From positions 41,996 through 105,995 of the forward strand of contig SEEM01000015.1 in assembly GCA_004144595.1 (NCBI GenBank): DNA of 64,000 nt, given 5' to 3'. Source of the DNA: Hyphomicrobiales bacterium. Lineage in GTDB: Bacteria; Pseudomonadota; Alphaproteobacteria; Rhizobiales; Beijerinckiaceae. The translations under genes and the position numbers were made by a program. Under the pieces are notes generated by a model, which worked only from the letters and a program-made list of their open reading frames with translations, did no database searches and was not told where the DNA came from. This document shows positions 8,694 to 18,289 of this stretch, piece by piece; positions within the stretch are counted from its first letter, which is position 1, and every line of letters begins with the position of its first letter.

Positions 8694-9611
8694 TCAACCT
8701 TTGCCCTTCGGGAATTCCAGCCCCATCTCGCGATAGCGCTCCGGGTCGTCGCTCCAGTTCTCGCGCACCTTCACGAACAGGAAGAGATGGACCTTGGCCT
8801 CGGCGGCTTCCGCGATCTCGATGCGGGCCTTCTGGCCGATCGCCTTGATCGTCTGGCCGCCTTCGCCGAGCACGATCTTCCGCTGGCCCTCGCGCTCGAC
8901 ATAGATCGTCTGCTCGATGCGGACGGAGCCGTCCGTCTTCTGCTGCCAGCTTTCGGTCTCGACCGTCGAGCGATACGGCAGTTCGTCATGCAGCCGCTCG
9001 AACATCTTCTCGCGGGTGATCTCTGCGGCGAGGAAGCGTAGCGGTGCGTCGGAGATCTGGTCCTCCGGATAGAGCCAGGGCCCGAGCGGAAGGCGCTTTT
9101 CCAGCCAGGCCAGCATGTCCTTGACGCCGTAGCCGGTCAGCGCTGCGACCATGAAGGTCGTTTCGAAGCTGCCTCGCTCGTTCACCTTGGCGGTGATTTC
9201 GAGCAGCTTCTCCTTCGGCACCGTGTCGATCTTGTTGAGGATGAGGAATTTCGGCTGCTTCAGCTCGGCAAGCCGCTCGAACAGCGCCGTGTTCTCCTCA
9301 TGGTCGAAGCGCGCGACGTCGATCAGCACGCCGATCAGGTCGGCGTCGGTGGCGCCGCCCCAGGCGCTCGTCACCATCGCGCGGTCGAGCCGGCGCTTGG
9401 GTGCGAAGATGCCGGGCGTGTCGACGAAGATGATCTGCGCGGTGCCGGAGAGCGCGATGCCGCGCACCTGCGTGCGGGTCGTCTGCACCTTGCGCGAGAC
9501 GATCGAGATCTTGGCGCCGACGAGCTGGTTCAGCAACGTCGACTTGCCGGCGTTCGGCGCGCCGATCAGCGCGACGAAGCCGCAGCGCGTGGCTTGATCG
9601 GATTCAGACAT
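8694..9611 (-). CDS. era: GTPase Era
   Basis: 305 residues. Ribosome-assembly GTPase that binds 16S rRNA near the 3' end. G1 is GAPNAGKSTLLNQL, G2 is in TTRTQVRGI, G3 is DTPGIF, G4 is NKID, and the C-terminal KH domain has IVLGEGGQTIKAIGQKARIEI. ATG at 9611; it overlaps the rnc stop by 8 bp, so rnc and era are translationally coupled, as in most proteobacteria. Confidence 0.97.
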   Translation of the reverse strand: MSESDQATRCGFVALIGAPNAGKSTLLNQLVGAKISIVSRKVQTTRTQVRGIALSGTAQIIFVDTPGIFAPKRRLDRAMVTSAWGGATDADLIGVLIDVARFDHEENTALFERLAELKQPKFLILNKIDTVPKEKLLEITAKVNERGSFETTFMVAALTGYGVKDMLAWLEKRLPLGPWLYPEDQISDAPLRFLAAEITREKMFERLHDELPYRSTVETESWQQKTDGSVRIEQTIYVEREGQRKIVLGEGGQTIKAIGQKARIEIAEAAEAKVHLFLFVKVRENWSDDPERYREMGLEFPKGKG

Positions 9612-10335
9612 TCTCGCTTTCCGGGTTTTCGTTCCACAGGCCCTCTCGTCTGAGAAAGGCTTCGGCCGCGGCCTGCTCGGCCAGTCGCTTGGAGGGGCCG
9701 CGCGCTTCTGCGTCGGCGAGCCCCGTGATCTTGGCGGCAACGACGAAGACCGGCGCGTGATCGGGGCCGGAGCGGCCGCGCTCGCTATAGGTCGGCGTCG
9801 GGTAGCCCTTGCCTTGCGCCCATTCCTGCAGCGCGGTCTTGGCGTCGCGTAAAGGTCGGACCGGCTTCAGCATGCGCTCACCGAAGGCGCGCTCGATCAG
9901 CGCGCGCGCCGCTTCGTAGCCGCCGTCGATGAAGACCGCGCCGATGATAGCCTCGCAGGCATCGGCCAGGATCGCCCTGTTCTTGCGGGCGCCGCCGAGG
10001 ATCTCGCCTTCGCCGAGCCGCATGAACTGGCCGAGGTGCCAGCCTTCCGCTACCTCGGCGCAGGTCTCCTTGCGCACGAGATCGGCGAGCCGGCGCGAGA
10101 GATTGCCTTCCTCCGACTGGGGGAAATGCCGGAACAGCAGCTCGGCGACTGACAGGCCGAGAACCCGGTCGCCGAGGAATTCGAGACGCTGGTAGCTGGC
10201 GAGGCGCGAATCCTCCGCGCTCATATGAGTCAGCGCCGTGGCGAGCAGGCTCTGGTCCGCAAAGCGATACCCGAGCGCGGCTTCGAGCCGCGCCGTATCT
10301 GGGGCCTTGCGCCCGCCGTCGCCCACCTTGCTCAC
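9604..10335 (-). CDS. rnc: Ribonuclease III
   Basis: 243 residues from the GTG at 10335, which overlaps the lepB stop (GTGA); upstream in-frame starts would run inside lepB. Cleaves double-stranded RNA, including rRNA precursors. The catalytic signature is YQRLEFLGDRVLGL, with the second acidic cluster in LADACEAIIGAVFIDGG; the dsRNA-binding domain occupies about residues 165-235 (TALQEWAQGKGYPTPTY ... SKRLAEQAAAEAFL). Middle gene of the lepB-rnc-era operon. Confidence 0.96.
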   Translation of the reverse strand: MSKVGDGGRKAPDTARLEAALGYRFADQSLLATALTHMSAEDSRLASYQRLEFLGDRVLGLSVAELLFRHFPQSEEGNLSRRLADLVRKETCAEVAEGWHLGQFMRLGEGEILGGARKNRAILADACEAIIGAVFIDGGYEAARALIERAFGERMLKPVRPLRDAKTALQEWAQGKGYPTPTYSERGRSGPDHAPVFVVAAKITGLADAEARGPSKRLAEQAAAEAFLRREGLWNENPESENV

Positions 10336-11099
10336 TTGATGGTGCTGAACAGACGGTTCCAGCGAACCGTATACGGCCATTCCCAGATCTTCCAGGCGGA
10401 GGCCCCATCCTCGATCGAGAAGAAGATGATCTCGGCCCGCCCGACGAAGTTCTCAAACGGCACGAAGCCGACGCTGCGGTCGCGCGAGTCCAGCGAATTG
10501 TCGCGGTTGTCGCCCATCATGAAGAAATGGCCGGGCGGCACGGTGAAGACCTGCGTGTTGTCGAAGGTGCCGGTATCGCCCTCGCGCTCGATGATCTGGT
10601 GGCTGACGCCATTGGGCAGCGTCTCGCGATACTGGATCGTGGGAGCGCTGCGTCCCCAGTTGTCGGCGGTCACGTAATCGGCGATGCGCTCGCGCTTCAC
10701 CGGCTGGTTGTTGATGTGCAGGATGCCGTCGATCATCTGGATGCGGTCGCCCGGCAGGCCGATGACGCGCTTGATGTAGTCGGTCGAATTGTCGCTTGGC
10801 AGCTTGAACACGGCGATGTCGCCGCGCTTGGGCTCTGCTGCCCAGACCCGGCCGGAGAACAGCGGCGGGCTGAACGGGACCGAGTGCTTCGAATAGCCGT
10901 AGGTGTATTTCGACACGAACAGGTAGTCGCCGATCAGCAGCGTCGGAATTAGCGAACCCGAGGGGATGTTGAAGGGCTGGAACAGCAGGGTGCGGATGAC
11001 GAGCGCGATGAGCAGCGCCTGGACGACGACCTTGATCGTCTCGAGGACGCCGCCCTCTTCCTTGGCCGCCTTGCTTTTGCTGTCGACGTCGTTGGCCAC
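10332..11099 (-). CDS. lepB: Signal peptidase I
   Basis: 255 residues. Membrane peptidase that removes signal peptides from exported proteins. GTG start at 11099 with CAGGAG 7 nt upstream. An N-terminal membrane anchor (VVVQALLIALVIRTLLFQPF) is followed by the catalytic Ser in NIPSGSLIPTLL and the general-base Lys in DYIKRVIGLPGD; box E is FFMMGDNRDNSLDSR. First gene of lepB-rnc-era. In many relatives acpS and pdxJ directly precede lepB; here a convergent-facing aqpZ separates them. Confidence 0.96.
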   Translation of the reverse strand: MANDVDSKSKAAKEEGGVLETIKVVVQALLIALVIRTLLFQPFNIPSGSLIPTLLIGDYLFVSKYTYGYSKHSVPFSPPLFSGRVWAAEPKRGDIAVFKLPSDNSTDYIKRVIGLPGDRIQMIDGILHINNQPVKRERIADYVTADNWGRSAPTIQYRETLPNGVSHQIIEREGDTGTFDNTQVFTVPPGHFFMMGDNRDNSLDSRDRSVGFVPFENFVGRAEIIFFSIEDGASAWKIWEWPYTVRWNRLFSTIK

Positions 11100-11257
11100 G
11101 CGGGCGCTCCTGAGGCTGCAATCCAGCGCGCGGTCTAGCCGACTATCGCGCCTGCGACAACGCGCAAGAGCGGCATGGCAGGGTGTCGATGAATGTCAAA
11201 TGCGAAACCGGGGCGGGAAAACAGCGAGAACAAGGCGACTGACATGCGGCAAGACGA

Positions 11258-11286
11258 TTGACGACCACGGCTTTCAGGAACAGCAT
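11258..11286 (+). promoter_or_regulatory. Possible aqpZ promoter
   Basis: TTGACG (11258-11263), a 17-bp spacer, then CAGCAT (11281-11286), 31 bp before the aqpZ ATG. The -35 is good, the -10 is weak. Confidence 0.35.
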
Positions 11287-11317
11287 CGTCCTTGCGCGAC
11301 ACTGGGGGGTATCGTTC

Positions 11318-12031
11318 ATGAGCACGAAGAAACTAGCTGCCGAAGCCATCGGCACGTTCTGGCTGACCTTTGCCGGTTGCGGCAGCGCGGTCATCGCCGC
11401 CGGATTTCCCAATGTCGGTATCGGGTTGCTCGGCGTCTCGCTGGCCTTTGGCCTGACCGTCGTGACGATGGCCTACGCGATCGGCCATATCTCGGGCTGC
11501 CATCTCAATCCCGCGGTGACGGTCGGTCTCGCGGCCGGCGGGCGGTTCCCGGCAGGGCAGGTCGTTCCCTACATCATCGCGCAGGTTGCCGGCGCGATCG
11601 TGGCTGCGGGCCTCCTTTATCTCATCGCGCGCGGCGCGCCGGGCTTCGATCTTGCCGGCGGCTTCGCCTCGAACGGCTATGCCGAGCATTCGCCCGGCAA
11701 GTACAACCTCGTCTCGGCCTTCCTGATGGAAGTCGTGATGACCATGATGTTCCTGTTCATCATCATGGGCTCGACCCATGGCAAGGCGCCGGCCGGCTTC
11801 GCTCCGCTGGCGATCGGCCTCGGTCTCTGCCTGATCCATCTCGTCAGCATCCCGGTGACGAACACGTCGGTGAACCCGGCCCGCAGCACCGGCCCGGCGC
11901 TCTTCGTCGGCAGCTGGGCACTCCAGCAGCTCTGGCTGTTCTGGCTGGCGCCCCTGATCGGCGGCGTCCTCGGCGGCGTGATCTATCGCTGGCTGAGCGA
12001 CGAGCCCAGCGGCGAAGTCACCGGCCGCTGA
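11318..12031 (+). CDS. aqpZ: Aquaporin Z
   Basis: 237 residues. Inner-membrane water channel. ATG at 11318 ([25 protein letters not shown]). Six hydrophobic helices and both half-helix NPA signatures are visible: [13 protein letters not shown] and [15 protein letters not shown], the Arg after the second NPA being the selectivity-filter Arg. The gene lies on the opposite strand between lepB and acpS, splitting a cluster that is contiguous in many relatives, which points to insertion or local rearrangement. It converges with acpS. Confidence 0.95.
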   Translation: MSTKKLAAEAIGTFWLTFAGCGSAVIAAGFPNVGIGLLGVSLAFGLTVVTMAYAIGHISGCHLNPAVTVGLAAGGRFPAGQVVPYIIAQVAGAIVAAGLLYLIARGAPGFDLAGGFASNGYAEHSPGKYNLVSAFLMEVVMTMMFLFIIMGSTHGKAPAGFAPLAIGLGLCLIHLVSIPVTNTSVNPARSTGPALFVGSWALQQLWLFWLAPLIGGVLGGVIYRWLSDEPSGEVTGR

Positions 12032-12080
12032 GCGGCAGGGAACGGCGGTAAAGTCTCTAAAAAATCGCCGTCGTCTGGGC

Positions 12081-12101
12081 GGAGCGCCAAAGCGGCGCTC
12101 C
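12081..12101. terminator. Hairpin between convergent aqpZ and acpS
   Basis: Perfect 8-bp stem GGAGCGCC / GGCGCTCC around AAAGC. There is no direct U-tract on either strand, so termination activity is inferred from position only. Confidence 0.4.
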
Positions 12102-12138
12102 GGATTGGCGGCGGCTTTTGCTTGGAGGAATGGGTGGT

Positions 12139-12540
12139 TCAGGCGACCGGCCGTGCCTCGATCACCACGAAGGCCTGCGCCAAAGGCGGGTCGTCCGTGA
12201 GCGAGACATGGACGAAGGCTTCATGGCCCGGCGGCGTCATGGCCTTGAGCCGCTCGGCAGCGCCCCCGGTCAGGCGCAGCGTTGGGCGTCCGCCCGGCAG
12301 GTTGACCACCTCCATGTCGCGCCAGAAGACGCCGGCGCGCAAGCCGGTGCCCAATGCCTTCGAGCAGGCTTCCTTGGCAGCGAAGCGGCGGGCATAGGAG
12401 GCGGCGCGGGTCGCGCGGCGGTCCGATTTCGAGCGCTCGCCTTCGGTGAAGACGCGTTCGGTGAAACGGTCGCCGAAGCGTTCGAGGGAGCGCTCGATGC
12501 GGCGGATGTCGCAGAGGTCGGAGCCGATGCCGAGGATCAT
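12139..12540 (-). CDS. acpS: Holo-[acyl-carrier-protein] synthase
   Basis: 133 residues. Transfers 4'-phosphopantetheine from CoA to acyl carrier protein. ATG at 12540 ([19 protein letters not shown]), the conserved N-terminus with the Mg-binding Asp in GSDL; the second conserved acidic site is in [16 protein letters not shown]. It follows pdxJ on the same strand with a 70-bp gap, the usual pdxJ-acpS order. Confidence 0.95.
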   Translation of the reverse strand: MILGIGSDLCDIRRIERSLERFGDRFTERVFTEGERSKSDRRATRAASYARRFAAKEACSKALGTGLRAGVFWRDMEVVNLPGGRPTLRLTGGAAERLKAMTPPGHEAFVHVSLTDDPPLAQAFVVIEARPVA

Positions 12541-12610
12541 GCCCGCGATGTAGCGCGCTTTTCGTCCGACAGGAACCGCCTCCGGAAATCGAAAGGCAGG
12601 GGCCGGTCGT

Positions 12611-13360
12611 TCAGACCCCGCTCCGGCCCTCGTCCATGGCCTGCCGAATCCGGCGGATGGCCTCTTCGAGGCCGATGAAGATGGCTTCGCCGACCAGGAA
12701 ATGGCCGATATTGAACTCGACGAAGGTCGGGACACGGGCGAGCGTGCGTGCGGTGTCGTAATCGAGTCCATGCCCGGCATGGACTTCGAGACCGAGCTTT
12801 GCCCCGAGTGCGGCGCCGTTGGCCAGCCGCTGAAACTCGGCCTCTGCTTTGGCCGTGTCGCCGTCGATGACGGCATGGCACCAGCTCCCCGTATGCAGTT
12901 CGATGACCGGTGCGCCGAGTTTGGCCGCCATAGCGATCGGCGCCTCGTCCGGCTCGATGAACAGCGAAACCCGGCAGCCGGCCGCCTTCAGCCGCGCGAT
13001 GACGGGCGCGAGATGACCTTCCTGCCCCACGACGTCGAGTCCGCCCTCCGTGGTGCGTTCCTCGCGCTTCTCCGGCACGAGGCAGGCCGCATGCGGCTTC
13101 AGCCGCTCTGCCAGCGCGATCATTTCCTCGGTCGCGCCCATCTCGAAATTCAGCGGCCGGGTCAGTTCTGTGGCGAGGCGCTCGACGTCGGCATCGCGGA
13201 TATGGCGCCGGTCCTCGCGCAGATGGGCGGTGATGCCGTCCGCGCCGGCGGCAATCGCCAGATGCGCTGCCCGGACCGGATCGGGCAGGGCGCCGCCGCG
13301 CGCATTCCGCACCGTCGCGACATGGTCGATATTGATGCCCAGACGCAAGCCTTCGGCCAT
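12611..13360 (-). CDS. pdxJ: Pyridoxine 5'-phosphate synthase
   Basis: 249 residues. Forms pyridoxine 5'-phosphate from 1-deoxy-xylulose 5-phosphate and 3-amino-2-oxopropyl phosphate. ATG at 13360 with AAGGGG 8 nt upstream is preferred over the adjacent GTG at 13363. The family signatures are [35 protein letters not shown], the HTGSWC loop, [12 protein letters not shown] and [17 protein letters not shown]. First gene of pdxJ-acpS; divergent from the HerA-type gene. Confidence 0.97.
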   Translation of the reverse strand: MAEGLRLGINIDHVATVRNARGGALPDPVRAAHLAIAAGADGITAHLREDRRHIRDADVERLATELTRPLNFEMGATEEMIALAERLKPHAACLVPEKREERTTEGGLDVVGQEGHLAPVIARLKAAGCRVSLFIEPDEAPIAMAAKLGAPVIELHTGSWCHAVIDGDTAKAEAEFQRLANGAALGAKLGLEVHAGHGLDYDTARTLARVPTFVEFNIGHFLVGEAIFIGLEEAIRRIRQAMDEGRSGV

Positions 13361-13573
13361 CACGCAATCCCCTTGCTTATTTGAATCCTGCTTAGACGAA
13401 AGCAGCGCGTCGGCTCAAGGCAGGGATTGTGATGCCGGGCTCACGAAATGTGATCGGTGCGGGTTCGCCAAATCTTGCGCTTCGATGAAGCGGAATAACC
13501 TTTCCGCGTGAAGGTAATCGTAACCGAAAATCCCTAGCGTCGGCATTCGACATTGCAGATTTCATGCGGGCCG

Positions 13574-15286
13574 ATGCAACTCCCACTGAAGAACGCGGCT
13601 TTTCATACCGACGTCCTGCCAGACAGGCGCGATGGCCATCAGCCGCCGGAGCGGGCGCTTGGCCGTGTTATCGCTTGCGACGGCTCGCGCGCCACGATCC
13701 TCAGTGCGGTCTCGACCGGGAACTGGCTGGCCGGCGATGCCTGGGCCATCGGTCGCATGGTCTCGATCAACCTGGGTTCGAGCCGCATCGTCGCGCTGGT
13801 CTACAAGCTGCAAGCCGTCAACGACGCCTGGAGCGAGTCGGAGGAGAATCCGATCCGCGTCGAGGTCGAATTTCTCGGTGAGGTCCTCGAGAATGCCGAG
13901 GGCAAGCTGCGTTTCCAGAGCGGCATCAGCACCTTTCCGCCAATCGGCGCGATCGCCCATCGCATCCGCGCGGGGGATCTCGCACTCGTCCACGATCTCG
14001 GCGATCGCTCGGGCGTCGAGATCGGCCATATCACGCAGGACGCGAGCATCCCTGCGACCGTCAGCATCCCGGACATGCTCTCGCGCCATTTCGCCCTTGT
14101 CGGGACGACTGGCGTCGGCAAGTCGAGCGCGGTCTCGCTGCTGCTGCGCCGTGCCGTCGCCGTCCGGCCGCGCCTGCGCGTGCTCATCCTCGATCCGCAC
14201 AACGAATATGCCAGTGCCTTTCCGGACCTCGCCCTGACCATCGATGGCGAAAGCCTTGACCTGCCTTTCTGGATGTTCAAGCAGGACGAGCTCGCCGATG
14301 TCGTCTTCCGGGGGCGAGCGCCCCTCGAGGATGAGCCGGATATCCTGCGCGAGGTCGTCTCGGCCGCACGCGCCCGTTATCGCATGCCCAGCAGCCAGGA
14401 CCTGGCGCGCGATCTCGGCTCCAGCCTGCTCAAGCGTCCGCTTGATCTGGGGGGCTCGCGTCAGTCGGTCGATACGCCGCAGCAGGCAGGGCCTGCCGAT
14501 GCCGCCACGCCCTATCGCATCAAGGACGTCTTCACGGTCATCGACGAACTGGTCGGCCTGCACGAGCAGCGTTGGCCTCGGACCGCCCTGCGCTCTCTCA
14601 AGGTACGGGTGGGATCGCTGCATGCCGATCCGCGCTACCGCTTCATGTTCGGCCGGGCCAACATGTACGAGACCGTGGCGCCGATCCTGTCCCAGGTCTT
14701 CCGTATCCCGATGCATGGCCGGCCGATCACGGCCTTCCAGCTCGGTGGCCTGCCGGCCGAGGTCGTGAACGCGGTGGCCTCGGTGCTGTCGCGCCTCGCC
14801 TTCGACCTTGCCAGCGCGAGCCAGGGAGCCTGCGAGATCCTGGTGCTCTGCGAGGAGGCGCATCGCTACGTGCCTTCCGACATCTCGCGCGGCTTTGCTC
14901 CGACGCGGCAGGCGCTTGCCCGGATCGCCAAGGAAGGCCGTAAATACGGCGCCTATCTCGGCATCGTGACGCAGCGGCCAGGCGAACTCGACCCGACCAT
15001 CCTGTCGCAATGCTCGACCATCTTCGCGATGCGGCTGGCCAACGAGCGCGATCAGCAGATCATCCGCTCGGCGATCTCCGACGCTTCCGCCAGCACGATC
15101 AATTTCCTGTCCTCGATCGGTAATCGCGAGGCGATCGCATTCGGTGAAGGCGTCGCGACGACGATGCGGATGCGTTTCGCCGAGCTCAAGCCGCACGAGC
15201 TGCCGGCGATGGGCGCGCGCGGCGGGGAGGTCGCGGGTCGCTACGAGCCGACGCTGGACGACATGGTGCGTCGCATGGGGACCTGA
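13574..15286 (+). CDS. HerA-type (DUF87) hexameric ATPase, stand-alone
   Basis: 570 residues from the ATG at 13574 (MQLPLKNAAFHTDVL); an earlier in-frame start at 13553 is possible. An N-terminal HAS-barrel-like beta region (residues ~15-140) leads into a FtsK/HerA ATPase core: Walker A GTTGVGKSSAVSLLL, then LILDPHNEYASAFPD, Walker B EILVLCEEAHRYVP, a sensor segment in IVTQRPGELDPTILSQCSTIF, and an arginine-finger candidate in ALARIAKEGRKYGAYLG. HerA proteins pump or translocate DNA, usually with a NurA nuclease; no NurA or other nuclease gene is adjacent, so the role here is unknown. It lies between pdxJ (divergent) and rpoZ. Confidence 0.85.
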   Translation: MQLPLKNAAFHTDVLPDRRDGHQPPERALGRVIACDGSRATILSAVSTGNWLAGDAWAIGRMVSINLGSSRIVALVYKLQAVNDAWSESEENPIRVEVEFLGEVLENAEGKLRFQSGISTFPPIGAIAHRIRAGDLALVHDLGDRSGVEIGHITQDASIPATVSIPDMLSRHFALVGTTGVGKSSAVSLLLRRAVAVRPRLRVLILDPHNEYASAFPDLALTIDGESLDLPFWMFKQDELADVVFRGRAPLEDEPDILREVVSAARARYRMPSSQDLARDLGSSLLKRPLDLGGSRQSVDTPQQAGPADAATPYRIKDVFTVIDELVGLHEQRWPRTALRSLKVRVGSLHADPRYRFMFGRANMYETVAPILSQVFRIPMHGRPITAFQLGGLPAEVVNAVASVLSRLAFDLASASQGACEILVLCEEAHRYVPSDISRGFAPTRQALARIAKEGRKYGAYLGIVTQRPGELDPTILSQCSTIFAMRLANERDQQIIRSAISDASASTINFLSSIGNREAIAFGEGVATTMRMRFAELKPHELPAMGARGGEVAGRYEPTLDDMVRRMGT

Positions 15287-15312
15287 GGCCGCTCCGGAAC
15301 CCAGCGAAATTC

Positions 15313-15341
15313 TTGCATCGCGATGGCTTTGCCTGTAAGGC
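15313..15341 (+). promoter_or_regulatory. Predicted rpoZ promoter
   Basis: TTGCAT (15313-15318), 17-bp spacer, TAAGGC (15336-15341), 48 bp before the rpoZ ATG; fits the alphaproteobacterial sigma-70 pattern. Confidence 0.5.
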
Positions 15342-15389
15342 CGTGCTCAACCCATTTCCCTGCATCGCTGAGATCGGAAGAAGCCGGCC

Positions 15390-15779
15390 ATGGCTCGCGT
15401 TACCGTTGAAGACTGCATCGACAAGGTCGAGAACCGCTTCGAGCTGGTGCTTCTCGCCAGCCATCGCGCGCGGATGATCCAGTCGGGCTCGTCGATCCTC
15501 GTCGCCCGTGACAACGACAAGAATCCTGTCGTCGCGCTGCGCGAGATCGCCGACGAGAAGCTCAAGCCCGAGGATCTGAAGGAAGACCTGATCCACTCGC
15601 TGCAGAAGCATGTCGAGGTCGACGAGCCGGAGCAGGAGACCGTCCCGCTGCTCGCCAGCCCGACGAGCGCAGCGACCCCCGACAGCGAAGTCCAGTTCGA
15701 TCGCATGAGCGAAGAGGATCTTCTGCGCGGTCTCGATGGCCTCGTACCGCCGACCGAGAGCGCCGACGACGAGGATTGA
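15390..15779 (+). CDS. rpoZ: RNA polymerase omega subunit
   Basis: 129 residues. Small polymerase subunit that stabilises beta' and contributes to the ppGpp response. Begins [30 protein letters not shown], the conserved omega core with [13 protein letters not shown]; the acidic C-terminal extension is typical of alphaproteobacteria. It sits directly before the rsh gene, separated from it by a strong intrinsic terminator. Confidence 0.97.
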   Translation: MARVTVEDCIDKVENRFELVLLASHRARMIQSGSSILVARDNDKNPVVALREIADEKLKPEDLKEDLIHSLQKHVEVDEPEQETVPLLASPTSAATPDSEVQFDRMSEEDLLRGLDGLVPPTESADDED

Positions 15780-15840
15780 TCCTCGACCGAAATCGGTGAC
15801 GTCGATCGGATGTGAATCGATTGTTCACCGTTTCCTTGAT

Positions 15841-15867
15841 AAAGCCCGGCAATGCCGGGCTTTTTTC
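15841..15867 (+). terminator. Intrinsic terminator after rpoZ
   Basis: AAAGCCCGGC / GCCGGGCTTTTTT with an AAT loop, 62 nt after the rpoZ stop. Clear stem plus U-tract; it separates rpoZ from rsh transcription. Confidence 0.85.
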
Positions 15868-15957
15868 ATGGCCCCTTCCGGAAAACGCCTTGCTGCCGCC
15901 GATGCCTGTGCAAATAATAATGCGTTGCAATGATCGCAGGATGAGGTTGGGGCCCGC

Positions 15958-18174
15958 ATGGGCATGATGCGGCAATATGAGCTCGTTGACCGGGTCCGGA
16001 GTTACAATCCGAACACCGACGAGGACCTGCTCAACCGGGCCTATGTCTATGCCATGCGGGCGCACGGTACGCAGAAGCGCGCCTCCGGCGATCCGTTCTT
16101 CGCGCATCCGCTCGAAGTCGCGGCGATCCTGACCGATCTCAAGCTCGACGACGCCACCATCGTCGCGGCCGTTCTGCACGACACGGTCGAGGACACGGCC
16201 GCGACGCTTGAAGAGATCGAGACCATCTTCGGGCCGGATATCCGCCGGCTGGTCGACGGCCTCACCAAGATCAAGAAGCTCGACCTCGTCTCGAAGAAGG
16301 CGGCGCAGGGCGAGAATTTCCGCAAGCTGCTGCTCGCCATCGCCGACGATATCCGCGTGCTGCTGGTCAAGCTCGCCGACCGCCTGCACAACATGCGCAC
16401 GCTCCATTTCGTCCCGCCAGAGAAGCGCCTGCGCATCGCCGAGGAAACGATCGAAATCTACGCCCCGCTCGCAGGCCGCATGGGCATGCAGGAATTGCGC
16501 GAGGAACTGGAGGAGCTTTCCTTCCGCCATATCAAGCCCGAGGCTCACGCCACCGTGACCAAGCGGCTGGAGGAGGTGACCGAGCGCGAGGGCAAGGTCA
16601 TCGGCGAGATCGAGGACGACCTGAAGGGCAAGCTTGCCGCCAGCGGCATCCAGGCCGAGGTTTTCGGGCGCCGCAAGCGCCCCTATTCGATCTGGAAGAA
16701 GATGGAGCGGAAATCCGTCTCCTTCGAGCAGCTCTCGGATATTTTCGGATTCCGCGTGATCGTTGCGAAGCCGGAGGATTGCTACCGCGTGCTGGGCATC
16801 GTCCACATGACTTGGCCGATGGTGCCGGGCCGCTACAAGGACTACATCTCGACGCCCAAGCAAAACGACTACCGCTCGATCCATACCACCGTCGTCGGGC
16901 CCGGCCACAGCCGCGTCGAGCTGCAGATCCGCACCGACAACATGGACCGCATCGCCGAATACGGCATCGCCGCGCATGCCCACTACAAGGATGGCCGGGC
17001 GGGCGAGCCGATCAGCCTGGCCGACGAGAGCCGCGCCTATCAATGGCTGCGCCGCACCGTCGACCTGCTGGCCGAAGGCGACAGCCCGGAAGAGTTCCTC
17101 GAGCACACCAAGCTCGAGCTCTTCCACGATCAGGTCTTCTGCTTCACGCCGAAGGGGCGGCTGATAGCCCTGCCGCGCGGCGCGACGCCGATCGATTTCG
17201 CCTATGCCGTCCATACCGATGTCGGCAACAGCGCGGTCGGTGCCAAGATCAACGGCCGCATCGCGCCGCTCCTGACCGAGTTGCAGAACGGCGACGAGGT
17301 CGAGATCACCCGTGCCGAGGGGCAGGCGCCGCCTGCCGCTTGGGAAGCGCTGGTCGTAACCGGCAAGGCCCGCGCCGCCATCCGCCGCGCCACGCGCGTC
17401 GCGGTGCGGCGCCAATATGCGGGGCTTGGGCGCCAGATCCTGGAGCGCGCCTTCTCGCGTGCCGAGCGCGCCTTCTCCGACGACAAGCTCAAGGCCGCGC
17501 TGAAGCGTCTCGCGCGCAACACCGTCGACGACGTGCTCGCGGCGGTCGGACGTGGGGAGATGTATTCGGGCGACGTGGTCAAGGCTGTCTATCCCGATCT
17601 CGAACCGGAGAAACGCAGCTCGTCCGACGGCAAGCCGGGCGCTGCGGCCAACGGCAAGGGCTGGTTCGAGCTGCGCCAGGGCGAGAACCTCAAGTTCAAG
17701 CTGCCGGGCGAGGAACCGGATACCGCGATCCCGATCCGCGGCCTCGGTGGCGACCTGCCGGTGCGCTTCGCGCCGAATGGCGGAGCCGTGCCGGGCGACC
17801 GCATCGTCGGCATCCTGACGCCGGGCGAGGGGGTGACGATCTACCCGATCCAGTCGGCGGCGCTTGCCGCCTTCGACAACGAGCCGGATCGCTGGCTCGA
17901 TGTCCGCTGGGATCTCGACGACAAGGCGCCGCAGCGCTTCCCGGCGCGCATCGCGCTGAAATCGATCAACGAGCCCGGCTCGCTCGCCCAGATCACCACC
18001 ACGATCGCGGAGCACGACGGCAACATCGATTCCGTCTCGATGAACCGGCCGAACCAGGACTTCACCGACGTCACCATCGACCTCACGGTCTGGGACCTGA
18101 AGCACCTCTCGGCGATCATCAGCGAACTCCGCGAGAAGCGGGTGATCAGCCGGGTGGAGCGCGTGGTCGGGTAG
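15958..18174 (+). CDS. rsh: Bifunctional (p)ppGpp synthetase/hydrolase (Rel/Spo homologue)
   Basis: 738 residues. Makes and degrades the alarmone (p)ppGpp. Domains in order: HD hydrolase (VLHDTVEDTAATLEEIE, so the metal-binding HD and the ED motif are intact; residues ~25-180), synthetase (RRKRPYSIWKKM, YKDYISTPKQNDYRSIHT; ~210-345), TGS (VFCFTPKGRLIALPRGATPIDFAYAVHT; ~385-445), and C-terminal ACT (LKSINEPGSLAQITTTIAEHD; ~655-735). Both catalytic halves look functional, as expected for the single Rsh of alphaproteobacteria. Its ATG is at 15958; it converges on a LysR gene across repeat copy B. Confidence 0.96.
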   Translation: MGMMRQYELVDRVRSYNPNTDEDLLNRAYVYAMRAHGTQKRASGDPFFAHPLEVAAILTDLKLDDATIVAAVLHDTVEDTAATLEEIETIFGPDIRRLVDGLTKIKKLDLVSKKAAQGENFRKLLLAIADDIRVLLVKLADRLHNMRTLHFVPPEKRLRIAEETIEIYAPLAGRMGMQELREELEELSFRHIKPEAHATVTKRLEEVTEREGKVIGEIEDDLKGKLAASGIQAEVFGRRKRPYSIWKKMERKSVSFEQLSDIFGFRVIVAKPEDCYRVLGIVHMTWPMVPGRYKDYISTPKQNDYRSIHTTVVGPGHSRVELQIRTDNMDRIAEYGIAAHAHYKDGRAGEPISLADESRAYQWLRRTVDLLAEGDSPEEFLEHTKLELFHDQVFCFTPKGRLIALPRGATPIDFAYAVHTDVGNSAVGAKINGRIAPLLTELQNGDEVEITRAEGQAPPAAWEALVVTGKARAAIRRATRVAVRRQYAGLGRQILERAFSRAERAFSDDKLKAALKRLARNTVDDVLAAVGRGEMYSGDVVKAVYPDLEPEKRSSSDGKPGAAANGKGWFELRQGENLKFKLPGEEPDTAIPIRGLGGDLPVRFAPNGGAVPGDRIVGILTPGEGVTIYPIQSAALAAFDNEPDRWLDVRWDLDDKAPQRFPARIALKSINEPGSLAQITTTIAEHDGNIDSVSMNRPNQDFTDVTIDLTVWDLKHLSAIISELREKRVISRVERVVG

Positions 18175-18188
18175 GGGCTGCCGGCGCC

Positions 18189-18280
18189 GTCATGCTCGGG
18201 CTTGACCCGAGCATCTCGGAAACCAGTGTGCTCTCGTCCTGAGATTCTCGGGTCGAAGCTCCGCTTCGCACGAGAATGAC
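18189..18280. repeat. Extragenic palindromic repeat, copy B
   Basis: Begins gtcatgctcgggcttgacc and ends cgagaatgac, so the ends are inverted (GTCAT...ATGAC). It carries the 20-nt family core at 18196-18215 and an internal hairpin gaagctccgcttc. Located between the convergent rsh and LysR genes. Confidence 0.85.
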
Positions 18281-18289
18281 GCCCTGGGT

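Noticed and set aside
15562..18105. 847-residue minus-strand open frame opposite rpoZ and rsh
   Set aside because: Antisense shadow without recognisable domain; crosses a strong terminator.
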